A stretch of 64,000 nucleotides of DNA from Clostridium sp. CAG:1000. GTDB taxonomy: Bacteria; Bacillota_I; Bacilli_A; RF39; UBA660. The notes under the pieces were generated by a model. It saw only the letters and a program-made list of their open reading frames with translations, had not been told where the DNA came from and did not search any database. The stretch lies in assembly GCA_000436975.1 (NCBI GenBank), contig HG000340.1:1-64000 (forward strand), given 5' to 3'. Position 1 is the first letter of the stretch; each line of letters begins with the position of its first letter. The position numbers and the translations under genes were made by a program. Shown in pieces: positions 15,540 through 22,944 of this stretch.

Positions 15540-16094
15540 ATGACAAATATAATTTTAATGATATTTAGTTTAATATCATTCCCATCTAAAGAAGTAGATG
15601 AAAATAATTTTAAATATATAGATACACAAATAAAAGTAAATGTAAGTGAGTTTAAAGAAAAGAAAGAACTGTACGAAAAGAAAAACTATTTTAATGGTGA
15701 ATCTAAAGAAGAAATAGCAAATAAGCTTAATAGATATTTAAATTCAACATTAAAAGGAAAAGGAAAGTTCATAGTTGATTATAGTTTTGAAGTAGGGATG
15801 GATCCTTATTTAGCAACTGGTGTTATGCTTCAAGAAACAGGCTGCTATTGGACATGTAGTTATCTTACTCGTGTATGTAATAATGTGGGTGGTAACAAAG
15901 GCGGACCTTCATGTAACGGAGGAAGTTATAGAAGATTTGATACTATTGAAGAAGGTATTAAATTTGCTATTAATAAATTAAATAGTTACTATAGCAAGGG
16001 TAAAACAACAACTTATGAAATCGGACCATATTATGCAAGTGATCCAAAATGGCCAACAAGAGTAAATAATTATATAAATAAGTTAAAAAAATAA
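15540..16094 (+). CDS. Secreted lysozyme-fold (glucosaminidase-like) protein
   Basis: The 184-aa protein begins with a hydrophobic export segment (residues 2-15). The C-terminal 110 residues resemble the glucosaminidase/lysozyme-like domain: DYSFEVGMDPYLATGVMLQE with a candidate catalytic Glu, a Gly/Asn-rich NVGGNKGG loop, FDTIEEGIKFAINKL, and YASDPKWPTRVNNYI. Four cysteines near the active-site region suggest disulfides. It probably cleaves peptidoglycan glycan strands outside the membrane. Its short length without a wall-binding domain implies a freely secreted or membrane-attached form. GAAGGAG precedes the ATG. Confidence 0.75.
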   Translation: MTNIILMIFSLISFPSKEVDENNFKYIDTQIKVNVSEFKEKKELYEKKNYFNGESKEEIANKLNRYLNSTLKGKGKFIVDYSFEVGMDPYLATGVMLQETGCYWTCSYLTRVCNNVGGNKGGPSCNGGSYRRFDTIEEGIKFAINKLNSYYSKGKTTTYEIGPYYASDPKWPTRVNNYINKLKK

Positions 16095-16122
16095 GTATAA
16101 ATAAAATAAACAGGGGAAGTTG

Positions 16123-16755
16123 GTGAATATTATGAATCATGATGTATATATGCACGCTATAAATGCAACATGCGAATATGATTCAACTAGAACTAGAACA
16201 ATACTTTATAAAATTTTAAAATGCAATGCGCTTCTTTCATTAAGAAAGCAAAGAAAGTTTAATAAAGGGGGCTTTGCTGGTAGAGATTATATATCGCTTT
16301 GTGATTATAGTAAGAAAGATATTGTAAATAGTGGTGTAAGTGGATATAATTCATATAATGCTTATATTAGAAATAGTCTATCATTAATAATACCAAGAAA
16401 AGGGTTGGAAGTTGTAGAGCCTAAATTGGTAGATATCTGTACTAATAGTGCTTATGGATTTAATAAAATGTTGGAACTAGGTAAAAGTAAGACTACTAGA
16501 TATACAGATATGCCAGATGAAGTACAAGTGAAAGATAAAATAGCACTTGATGATTTAATTGGAATAACATTTCCAACACATTTATTGTGCTTTCAAGATA
16601 AGGATGTATCTAAAAGATTAATAAGTGTAATAATTAATGACCTAGATACAATATTAAATAAATTTGATAAAGATATACCAATATACGATATAAATACTGA
16701 ACTTAATTTAAAAGATGAAGCTGAAAAAGAGCTAGTACTTAAAGAATTATTATAA
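16123..16755 (+). CDS. Hypothetical protein, possible ADP-ribosyltransferase-like fold
   Basis: The GTG at 16123 is preferred because AGGGGA lies five bases upstream; ATG at 16132 is an alternative. The 210-aa product has an early YKILKCNALLS segment, GFAGRDYISLCDY near 52-64, SLSLIIPRKG near 90 and MPDEVQVKDKIALDDLIGI near 132-150. The order of a 'dead-end' helix, an x-Ile-Ser-Leu strand and a late Glu-containing strand resembles DarT/ART-like folds, but key residues cannot be confirmed by eye. Convergence on function is inference only. It lies just upstream of the Asp T-box. Confidence 0.5.
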   Translation: MNIMNHDVYMHAINATCEYDSTRTRTILYKILKCNALLSLRKQRKFNKGGFAGRDYISLCDYSKKDIVNSGVSGYNSYNAYIRNSLSLIIPRKGLEVVEPKLVDICTNSAYGFNKMLELGKSKTTRYTDMPDEVQVKDKIALDDLIGITFPTHLLCFQDKDVSKRLISVIINDLDTILNKFDKDIPIYDINTELNLKDEAEKELVLKELL

Positions 16756-16770
16756 ATTTAATTACTTATA

Positions 16771-16799
16771 TTGACAAAGCCAATTTAAAGTAATATAAT
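16771..16799 (+). promoter_or_regulatory. Promoter of the aspS T-box transcript
   Basis: Perfect consensus: TTGACA (16771-16776), 17 bases, TATAAT (16794-16799). Confidence 0.9.
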
Positions 16800-16805
16800 A
16801 CTCTC

Positions 16806-16948
16806 GTAAACGTTGAAGAAAAAAACGTGACAATTTTCTGAGTTTAATCGCAAATCGGCGTTAAAGATATTAAAGGTAGAAATTAAATCTATGAAGTAAG
16901 ATGGCACCGCGAGCGACCTCGCTCTTACGAAATAGATTTTTTTTCATA
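16806..16948 (+). promoter_or_regulatory. Compact T-box riboswitch, aspartate-specific
   Basis: The core GATGGCACCGCG (about 16900-16911) is a T-box bulge; UGGC would pair with GCCA of tRNA-Asp, whose discriminator is G. GAC at 16829-16831 is a candidate specifier. The terminator stacks AAATCTAT/ATAGATTT, GTAAGA/TCTTAC and GCGAG/CTCGC before eight T's. From promoter to terminator the leader is only about 140 nt, so stem I is much shorter than in the Tyr and Ile leaders. Confidence 0.8.
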
Positions 16949-16961
16949 TATTGGAGGAAGT

Positions 16962-18704
16962 ATGGAAAACAAATATAGAAATGTATATTGTGGAGAAGTA
17001 ACAAAAGAATATGTTAATAAAGAAGTAAGACTAGCTGGATGGATTGATACTATTAGGAACTTAGGAAGTCTTTTATTTATAACATTAAGAGATGAAAAAG
17101 GAATAGTACAATTAATATCAAATGATGTAGAGAAATATAAAGACCTTAATCGTGAAAGTACAGTTACTGTGACAGGCATTGTTAGAAAAAGAACTGATGA
17201 TATGATTAATAAAAATATGAAAACAGGTGAAATAGAAGTTGAAATAGAGTCATTAGAAGTATTAGGCGATGTATATAGAACTCTTCCATTTGAAGTTAAT
17301 TCGAGTAAAACTTCTAGTGAAGAAACAAGACTTAAATATAGATATTTAGATTTGAGAAATAAAGAAGTACATGATGGCATAATATTTAGAACTAAAGTAC
17401 TTGATTTTATACGTAAGACTATGAAAGAAATGGATTTTACTGAGATTCAAACACCAATTTTAACAGCATCTAGTCCAGAAGGAGCAAGAGATTTTATTGT
17501 ACCAAGTAGAAAATATAAAGGTAAATTCTATGCCTTACCACAAGCACCACAAATATTTAAACAATTATTAATGTGTAGTGGGTTTAATAGATACTTTCAA
17601 ATTGCACCATGTTTTAGAGATGAAGACCCAAGAAGAGATAGACTTTATGGTGAATTTTATCAACTTGATTTTGAAATGTCATTTGCGACTCAAGAAGATG
17701 TATTTGAAGTAGGCCAAAAGGTATTTTATGATGTGTTTAAGAAATTTGGAAATAAAGAAGTAAGTCCTATTCCATTTAGAAGAATACCATATAAAGAAGC
17801 TATGGAAAAATATGGTAGTGATAAACCTGATTTAAGAATCAAATTTGAAATAGAAAACTTAACTTCAATACTTAAAAATAATGAATCAGTTGTATTTAAA
17901 GATAAAGAAGTTAAATGTATGAAATTAGATTCATGTGATAAGTCAAACTCATGGTTTAAAAAATTAGAAAGCGAATATAAAGAGCTTGGTGCTTCATCAC
18001 TTGGATTTATAAAATTAGAAAATAATGAAATGTCTGGTTCAATGGCTAAACTATTTAGTGAAGAAGAACTTAAAAATATAAAAGATAAGTTAAAATTAGA
18101 GAATAATAATTATTTAGTAATTATATGTGGCTCTAAGGGTGAGAAATTTGATAAACTATGTGGAAGTTTAAGACTTAGACTTGCTGATGAATTAGATTTA
18201 GTAGACAAATCTAAATTTGAATTTTGTATTATAGTAGATTTCCCATTCTATGAATGGAATGAAGAAGATAATAAATGGGATTTTACACACAATCCATTTA
18301 GTATGCCAAATGGTGGACTTAAAGCACTTGAAACAATGAATCCCGGCGATATAGTAGCATGTCAATATGATTTTGTATGCAATGGTCTTGAAATGGCTAG
18401 TGGAGGAGAGAGAAACTATAGCCCAGTTATTCTTAAAAAAGCATTTGAAATAGCTGGTTATGATGAAAGCGTAGTTGAAAGTAAATTTCCATCATTATAT
18501 CAAGCATTTCAATTTGGAGCACCTCCTCATGCAGGAATGGCTCCTGGAATAGACAGAATACTTATGCTTTTAAAAGATGAAGATAATATTCGTGAAATGG
18601 TAGCTTTTCCAATGGCAGCAAATGGTGCGGATGCATTAATGGGAAGTCCAAATGAAGTATTTGAAACTCAATTAAGAGAGACACATATAAAAATAAGAGA
18701 TTAG
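16962..18704 (+). CDS. aspS: Aspartate--tRNA ligase
   Basis: A 580-aa class II synthetase, usual bacterial length. It has the N-terminal OB anticodon-binding domain, motif 2 (CFRDEDPRRDRLYGEFYQLD), the bacterial GAD insertion region in the middle, and motif 3 GAPPHAGMAPGIDRILML near 525-542. It charges tRNA-Asp; whether it also charges tRNA-Asn depends on genes not shown. GGAGGAAG precedes the ATG. The T-box with G73-type pairing supports the assignment. lysS follows after one gene, making a synthetase cluster. Confidence 0.97.
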   Translation: MENKYRNVYCGEVTKEYVNKEVRLAGWIDTIRNLGSLLFITLRDEKGIVQLISNDVEKYKDLNRESTVTVTGIVRKRTDDMINKNMKTGEIEVEIESLEVLGDVYRTLPFEVNSSKTSSEETRLKYRYLDLRNKEVHDGIIFRTKVLDFIRKTMKEMDFTEIQTPILTASSPEGARDFIVPSRKYKGKFYALPQAPQIFKQLLMCSGFNRYFQIAPCFRDEDPRRDRLYGEFYQLDFEMSFATQEDVFEVGQKVFYDVFKKFGNKEVSPIPFRRIPYKEAMEKYGSDKPDLRIKFEIENLTSILKNNESVVFKDKEVKCMKLDSCDKSNSWFKKLESEYKELGASSLGFIKLENNEMSGSMAKLFSEEELKNIKDKLKLENNNYLVIICGSKGEKFDKLCGSLRLRLADELDLVDKSKFEFCIIVDFPFYEWNEEDNKWDFTHNPFSMPNGGLKALETMNPGDIVACQYDFVCNGLEMASGGERNYSPVILKKAFEIAGYDESVVESKFPSLYQAFQFGAPPHAGMAPGIDRILMLLKDEDNIREMVAFPMAANGADALMGSPNEVFETQLRETHIKIRD

Positions 18705-18719
18705 TAAAGGAATATAAAA

Positions 18720-19412
18720 ATGAAAATAAAAGAAAAACAGCTATCACAAATAAATGAAAATTCATTATTACATTTTGCAAGAATTGATTCTTTGAAAGAT
18801 ATAGAAGAATATGGTATTAGAAGAGATTTTACAAATAATGCTATTGAACAAGCAACTACATATAAAGCAACTTTTTCAAAAGGACCAATTGGTTTATTAA
18901 AAATGACTGATATGTGGATTAGTAATTTAATTTATTCAGTGGGGTTAGATAGATATTTTTCTAGTCTAGTTTCATTTACAGCTACTGAATACAATGAAAT
19001 AAAAGATAATTATAAGAAATTATATAAAGAGGGAAAAACTCAAACAAGTGAGGTTATAGAAAGCACTTTTGAATATTTAGAAAAATTCTTAAATTCTGAT
19101 GTTATATTAGAAATAGAAGATACCGAAGAAAATATTATAAAGGGAATGATTGATAATTATGAGCTTGATAAAACTTATAATTTTGATAGGGAAGTAATAA
19201 GTGAAAAGTTGCAATATATAGATGTTGGTGTAGTTACGACAAATGAAGTTAACATGATTACAAATGGTGATAATGTTAATGCTAAAGATATAATAAAACA
19301 ATTATATGAAGAATATAAAGGGTTAAGTTTTGAATATTTAGATGATTTTATTAGCTATATTAATAATAAACATATGAACCCAGAATTAAGGAGGACAAAT
19401 AAATGGAATTAA
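18720..19412 (+). CDS. Hypothetical protein between aspS and lysS, possible ADP-ribosyltransferase-like
   Basis: The 230-aa soluble protein starts 16 bases after aspS and overlaps lysS by ten bases. Near the start SLLHFARIDSLKDIEEYGI recalls the opening strand-helix of ART-like folds (H-x-T/A, then 'SL-x-I-x-x-x-G'), and FSKGPIGLLKMTDMWI follows at residue 58. The rest is helical and acidic. No catalytic triad can be proved by eye. Its coupling to lysS suggests expression with synthetases, though it may only share the transcript. Confidence 0.5.
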   Translation: MKIKEKQLSQINENSLLHFARIDSLKDIEEYGIRRDFTNNAIEQATTYKATFSKGPIGLLKMTDMWISNLIYSVGLDRYFSSLVSFTATEYNEIKDNYKKLYKEGKTQTSEVIESTFEYLEKFLNSDVILEIEDTEENIIKGMIDNYELDKTYNFDREVISEKLQYIDVGVVTTNEVNMITNGDNVNAKDIIKQLYEEYKGLSFEYLDDFISYINNKHMNPELRRTNKWN

Positions 19413-20875
19413 AACTTTCAGAACAAGAAATTGTTAGAAGAGAAAAATTAGATGAAATAAGAAAGGTATGTAATCCATACCCAAGTAAATTTGAAAGAAC
19501 ACATACACTAAAAGAAGCAAGAGAATTAGAAGATGGAACTACTGATGTAAGTATAGCTGGTAGAATAATATTCATGAGAAAGATGGGTAAATTATCTTTT
19601 GTTAGAATTCGTGATTTAGAAAGTGATATGCAACTAGAAATAAAGATTGATACAGTTGGAGAAGAAACTTATTCATTCTTTAAGAAATTAATTGACTCAG
19701 GGGATTTTATTGGCGCTAAGGGAGAAATATTTACTACTCAAACAGGTGAAAAAACTTTAAGAGTTGAAACACTTACATTCTTAGGAAAAGCATTAAAACC
19801 ACTACCTGAAAAGTTTCATGGGTTGCAAGATACAGAACTTAAATACAGACAAAGATATACTGATCTTATAATGAATGAAGAATCAAGACGCGTATTTTTG
19901 GGAAGAAGTAAACTTTATGCATTTATACATAAGTATTTAGGAGAAAATGGATTCTTAGAAGTTGAAACACCAATATTACAAAATGCCGTTAGTGGTGCTT
20001 CTGCTAAACCATTCTATACTCATCATAATGCTCTTGATATGGATTGTAATTTAAGAATCGCACCAGAAACATATTTAAAGCAATGTATTGCTGGTGGATT
20101 TGATAGAGTTTATGAACTTGCTAAATGTTTTAGAAATGAAGGAATGGATACAGAACACTTACAAGAATTTACTCAAGTTGAATGGTATGTTTCATATTGG
20201 GATTTTGAAGATACTATTAAATTCTATAAGGAATTTATTAAGAATATGCTAATAGAACTAGTTGGTACTACTGAAATAGAATATCAAGGAAATATACTTA
20301 ACTTTGGTGATTATGAATGGCCAAGAATAAATTATGTAGAAGAAATGGAAAAAATCTTAGGATGCGATTTCCTTGCTATAGAAGACCCTCTTGAACTTAA
20401 AAAAGTAGTTGTTTCTAAGGGATTATTTACTATGGAGGATCTACAAGATTATAAATCATTAAGTCAAATAATAGACTTTGTATATAAGAAAACTATTAGA
20501 TGTAATATAGTAGGTCCAACTATTATTTATAATTATCCTGCTGTTTTAATACCTCTTGCTAGGAGAAATGATGATGATGCAAGAAGAGTAGATATGTTTC
20601 AAGTAGTAGCAAGTGGAACTGAACTTTGTAAAGCATTCTCAGAACTTGTAAATCCTTTTGAACAACGTCATGCTTTTGAGGAACAATTAAAAGCAAAATC
20701 ACAAGGTGATGATGAAACAATGGATATGGATGAAGGTTTCTTAGATGCTATGGAAACAGGTATGCCACCAATCTCAGGATTAGGGTTTGGAATAGATAGA
20801 TTAATGATGATTATTTATAATCAACCATCTATTAGAGATGTAGTATTGTTCCCACAAATGAAAGATATAAAATAG
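19403..20875 (+). CDS. lysS: Lysine--tRNA ligase (class II)
   Basis: The 490-aa protein matches LysRS-II in length. It has an N-terminal OB domain (SIAGRIIFMRKMGKLSFVRI), motif 1 around RQRYTDLI, motif 2 CFRNEGMDTEHLQEFTQVEW near 232-252, and motif 3 GLGFGIDRLMMI near 461. It charges tRNA-Lys. AGGAGG precedes the ATG, which lies ten bases inside the upstream gene. A hairpin overlapping its stop codon ends the aspS-lysS transcript. Confidence 0.97.
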   Translation: MELKLSEQEIVRREKLDEIRKVCNPYPSKFERTHTLKEARELEDGTTDVSIAGRIIFMRKMGKLSFVRIRDLESDMQLEIKIDTVGEETYSFFKKLIDSGDFIGAKGEIFTTQTGEKTLRVETLTFLGKALKPLPEKFHGLQDTELKYRQRYTDLIMNEESRRVFLGRSKLYAFIHKYLGENGFLEVETPILQNAVSGASAKPFYTHHNALDMDCNLRIAPETYLKQCIAGGFDRVYELAKCFRNEGMDTEHLQEFTQVEWYVSYWDFEDTIKFYKEFIKNMLIELVGTTEIEYQGNILNFGDYEWPRINYVEEMEKILGCDFLAIEDPLELKKVVVSKGLFTMEDLQDYKSLSQIIDFVYKKTIRCNIVGPTIIYNYPAVLIPLARRNDDDARRVDMFQVVASGTELCKAFSELVNPFEQRHAFEEQLKAKSQGDDETMDMDEGFLDAMETGMPPISGLGFGIDRLMMIIYNQPSIRDVVLFPQMKDIK

Positions 20876-20895
20876 GCTTTAAAAGTCTATTTTTA
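20869..20895 (+). terminator. Terminator after lysS
   Basis: AAAATAGGCT / AGTCTATTTT stem with one G-T pair and a short loop, then T's; overlaps the stop codon. Confidence 0.7.
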
Positions 20896-20951
20896 TCTTA
20901 TAGAAAAGTTCTTCCAAAATTGAAAAAATTTTAAAAAATGATAAAAATCTA

Positions 20952-20980
20952 TTGCTGTATATTCTTTAATATTGTATGAT
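20952..20980 (+). promoter_or_regulatory. Possible promoter of tnpB
   Basis: TTGCTG, 17 bases, TATGAT, about 40 bases before the start; overlaps the left inverted repeat. Confidence 0.45.
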
Positions 20981-21019
20981 AATATCAATATTATTAAAAT
21001 ACAATCGAAGGGGGAATTA

Positions 21020-22201
21020 ATGTACTATAAAGCATATAGATTTAGAATTTATCCAGACGAAAAGCAAAGAACTCTAATTAATAAAACATTAGGTTGTACT
21101 AGATTTGTTTACAACTACTTTTTGAATATACAAAAAGAAAATAGTTATAAAAAAGCAAGTGAAAATATTAAATATTATACTCACCATTTAAAATATGAAT
21201 ATCCATTTCTACAAGAAGCTGATAGTATAGCTATAAATAAAGCACTGTTTAATCTAGAAGATTCATATAAAAGATTTTTTAATAAACAAAGTGGTTATCC
21301 AAAATTCAAAAGTAAGTTTAGTAAAAACAGTTATAGTACAACTGCTATTTATGGTACATATAAAAATAATAATTATTGTAATATAGAACTAGACTTAGAA
21401 AGTAAAATGATAAAGTTACCTAAATTAAAAAAAATAAAGATTAGGGGCTATAGAAATACAAAATCTATCAATGGTAGAATTATAAGTACAACTGTATCAA
21501 GAGAACCAAATGGCAAATATTATGTATCTGTTCTTTTTGAAATGAATGATGAAATTCAAAAAGTTGTTCCTGCATCAATAGTTGGAATAGATTTAGGTGT
21601 TAAAAAATTAGTTACTCTTTCTGATGGAACAGAATATGAAAATAATAAATATATATTAAAATATGAAAAAAGAATAAAAAGAATGCAAAGAGCATTATCA
21701 AGAAAAGTAAAAGGAAGTAATAATCATTTTAAATGTAAAAGAAAACTAGTGGCGCTACATAGTAAACTAGCTAATTCAAGAAAATATTATATACATAAAA
21801 TCAGTAAAAACATAACAGATGAGTATGACATTATAACTTGTGAGAAATTACATACAAAAAGTATGATAATAGAAGGAAAGAAAAATACTCTATCAAAAAA
21901 TATAAATGATGCATGTTTTAATGAAATAATAAGACAACTCGAATATAAGTCCAAGTTTAAAGGCAAACAGTTTTATCAAATATATGATTATTATCCATCA
22001 AGTCAAACATGTAGTAGATGTAATAATCAAGATAAAAAATACAAAAACTTAAATGAAAGGATATATAACTGCACAAAGTGTTATTTAAAGTTAGATAGAG
22101 ATTTAAACGCAAGTATAAATATAATGTTTGAAGGATTAAAAATGTATATAAAAAATAATAAAAGAAACATTTTAAAAAGTAATATAAGTATGATAAAATA
22201 A
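21020..22201 (+). CDS. tnpB: RNA-guided endonuclease TnpB
   Basis: The 393-aa protein has the N-terminal HTH/wedge region (YRFRIYPDEKQ), and a complete RuvC nuclease: Asp191 in GIDLGVKKL, Glu275 in CEKLHTK and Asp361 in LDRDLNASIN. A zinc ribbon with Cys331/Cys334 and Cys351/Cys354 lies between RuvC-II and III. Nothing is truncated, so it should be an active RNA-guided DNA nuclease that biases retention of its element. GGGGGAATTA precedes the ATG at 21020. Many Tyr/Lys/Asn codons match the host, so the element is adapted or resident. Confidence 0.93.
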   Translation: MYYKAYRFRIYPDEKQRTLINKTLGCTRFVYNYFLNIQKENSYKKASENIKYYTHHLKYEYPFLQEADSIAINKALFNLEDSYKRFFNKQSGYPKFKSKFSKNSYSTTAIYGTYKNNNYCNIELDLESKMIKLPKLKKIKIRGYRNTKSINGRIISTTVSREPNGKYYVSVLFEMNDEIQKVVPASIVGIDLGVKKLVTLSDGTEYENNKYILKYEKRIKRMQRALSRKVKGSNNHFKCKRKLVALHSKLANSRKYYIHKISKNITDEYDIITCEKLHTKSMIIEGKKNTLSKNINDACFNEIIRQLEYKSKFKGKQFYQIYDYYPSSQTCSRCNNQDKKYKNLNERIYNCTKCYLKLDRDLNASINIMFEGLKMYIKNNKRNILKSNISMIK

Positions 22202-22325
22202 TTAATAGAAAGAAAAATAAGAACAAAGAAAGTACGGTAGCGACTATCGGAATTTAAGTCTGCAAGAGAAGACTCAGTAGAGTGTCTGTGAAGCAGAAAT
22301 TTGGAATCGTGAGGTTTCAAAGATA
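22202..22325 (+). ncRNA. Putative omega-RNA / right end of the TnpB element
   Basis: Three hairpins follow the stop: CGGTAG-CGA-CTATCG (about 22235), an AGAC...GTCT arm (about 22270-22287) within CTGC...GCAG, and TTTGGAATC-GTGA-GGTTTCAAA (22300-22321). Base composition is richer in G than the neighbours. In this family the guide RNA runs from the 3' end of tnpB through the right end, with the guide just outside. Boundaries are approximate. Confidence 0.55.
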
Positions 22326-22345
22326 AATTTTGATTTATCTTTTGT
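22319..22345 (+). terminator. Terminator at the right edge of the TnpB element
   Basis: AAAGATAAAT / ATTTATCTTT stem, loop TTTG, followed by TTGTTCTTT. It shares three bases with the element's end hairpin. Confidence 0.7.
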
Positions 22346-22358
22346 TCTTTGATATAAT
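22330..22358 (+). promoter_or_regulatory. Promoter of the pseudopilin gene, -35 inside a terminator
   Basis: TTGATT (22330-22335, in the terminator loop and arm), 17 bases, TATAAT (22353-22358) with TG at 22350-22351. Confidence 0.7.
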
Positions 22359-22373
22359 GAATATGGTGATAAT

Positions 22374-22880
22374 ATGAAAAAAGGATTTACATTAATAGAA
22401 TTATTAGCAGTAATAGCTTTAATAGGTATACTTGTTACTTTAGTAGTACCAAATTTAGTAGATTATTTAAATAATGCAAGTGATGCTGGTATGAAAAATC
22501 AAGAAAATAATATGAAAGATGCTGCTAAAATATATATAGAGGATCATTGTAGTAATCCATTATATGGTTATAAGTGTCCAAAAAGTTATACTAGTCCATC
22601 AGAGGGTCAAGAAAAATATGTTTGTTTAAGTGATTTACAAAATGATATAAATGTTGATGAGGGTATTCAAAGAGAAAGTTATATAGGACCTATATCATTC
22701 GATGAATCTGAGTGTGATGGAGTAATATTATTTACTAAGGACGAGTCAAAAACAAATAGTTCGTATAATAATATAAAACCTTATTTAGCATGTGGATATG
22801 ATTATACAGGAAGTTATGATTATTCAACTGATTCTGAGTTTGCTTTTGATAAATATTCAGATTGTTTGAAAAATAATTAA
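22374..22880 (+). CDS. Type IV pilin-like protein (prepilin N-terminus)
   Basis: The 168-aa protein begins MKKGFTLIELLAVIALIGIL: a two-lysine leader, Gly-Phe cleavage site, the conserved Glu5 and the hydrophobic stalk helix. It should be cut and methylated by the prepilin peptidase encoded at 59356 and assembled by PilC. The C-terminal domain has six cysteines (SNPLYGYKCPKS, CLSD, SECDG, LACGYD), probably in disulfides. A GGTGAT ribosome site precedes the ATG. It is likely a minor or major pseudopilin of the same apparatus as the genes at 42554 and 50497. Confidence 0.88.
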   Translation: MKKGFTLIELLAVIALIGILVTLVVPNLVDYLNNASDAGMKNQENNMKDAAKIYIEDHCSNPLYGYKCPKSYTSPSEGQEKYVCLSDLQNDINVDEGIQRESYIGPISFDESECDGVILFTKDESKTNSSYNNIKPYLACGYDYTGSYDYSTDSEFAFDKYSDCLKNN

Positions 22881-22898
22881 ATAAATTATGTCAAGTAT

Positions 22899-22926
22899 TG
22901 ATATAATTTTTTATTTTATTTATAAT
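22899..22926 (+). promoter_or_regulatory. Promoter of polC
   Basis: TTGATA, 16 bases, TATAAT (22921-22926), 18 bases before the start; a second TATAAT lies at 22903. Confidence 0.6.
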
Positions 22927-22944
22927 TAATATAGGTGAGGTTAA

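Larger units (their letters stand above)
20950..22325 (+). mobile_element. TnpB-only IS200/IS605-type element
   Basis: A full-length tnpB is followed by about 120 bases of strongly structured, GC-richer DNA typical of the right end/omega-RNA of this family, ending in an imperfect hairpin (22300-22321). No tnpA is present, so it depends on a transposase in trans or is immobile. The left end is not defined; an AATATTG / CAATATT inverted repeat lies at 20968-20992. Confidence 0.7.
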
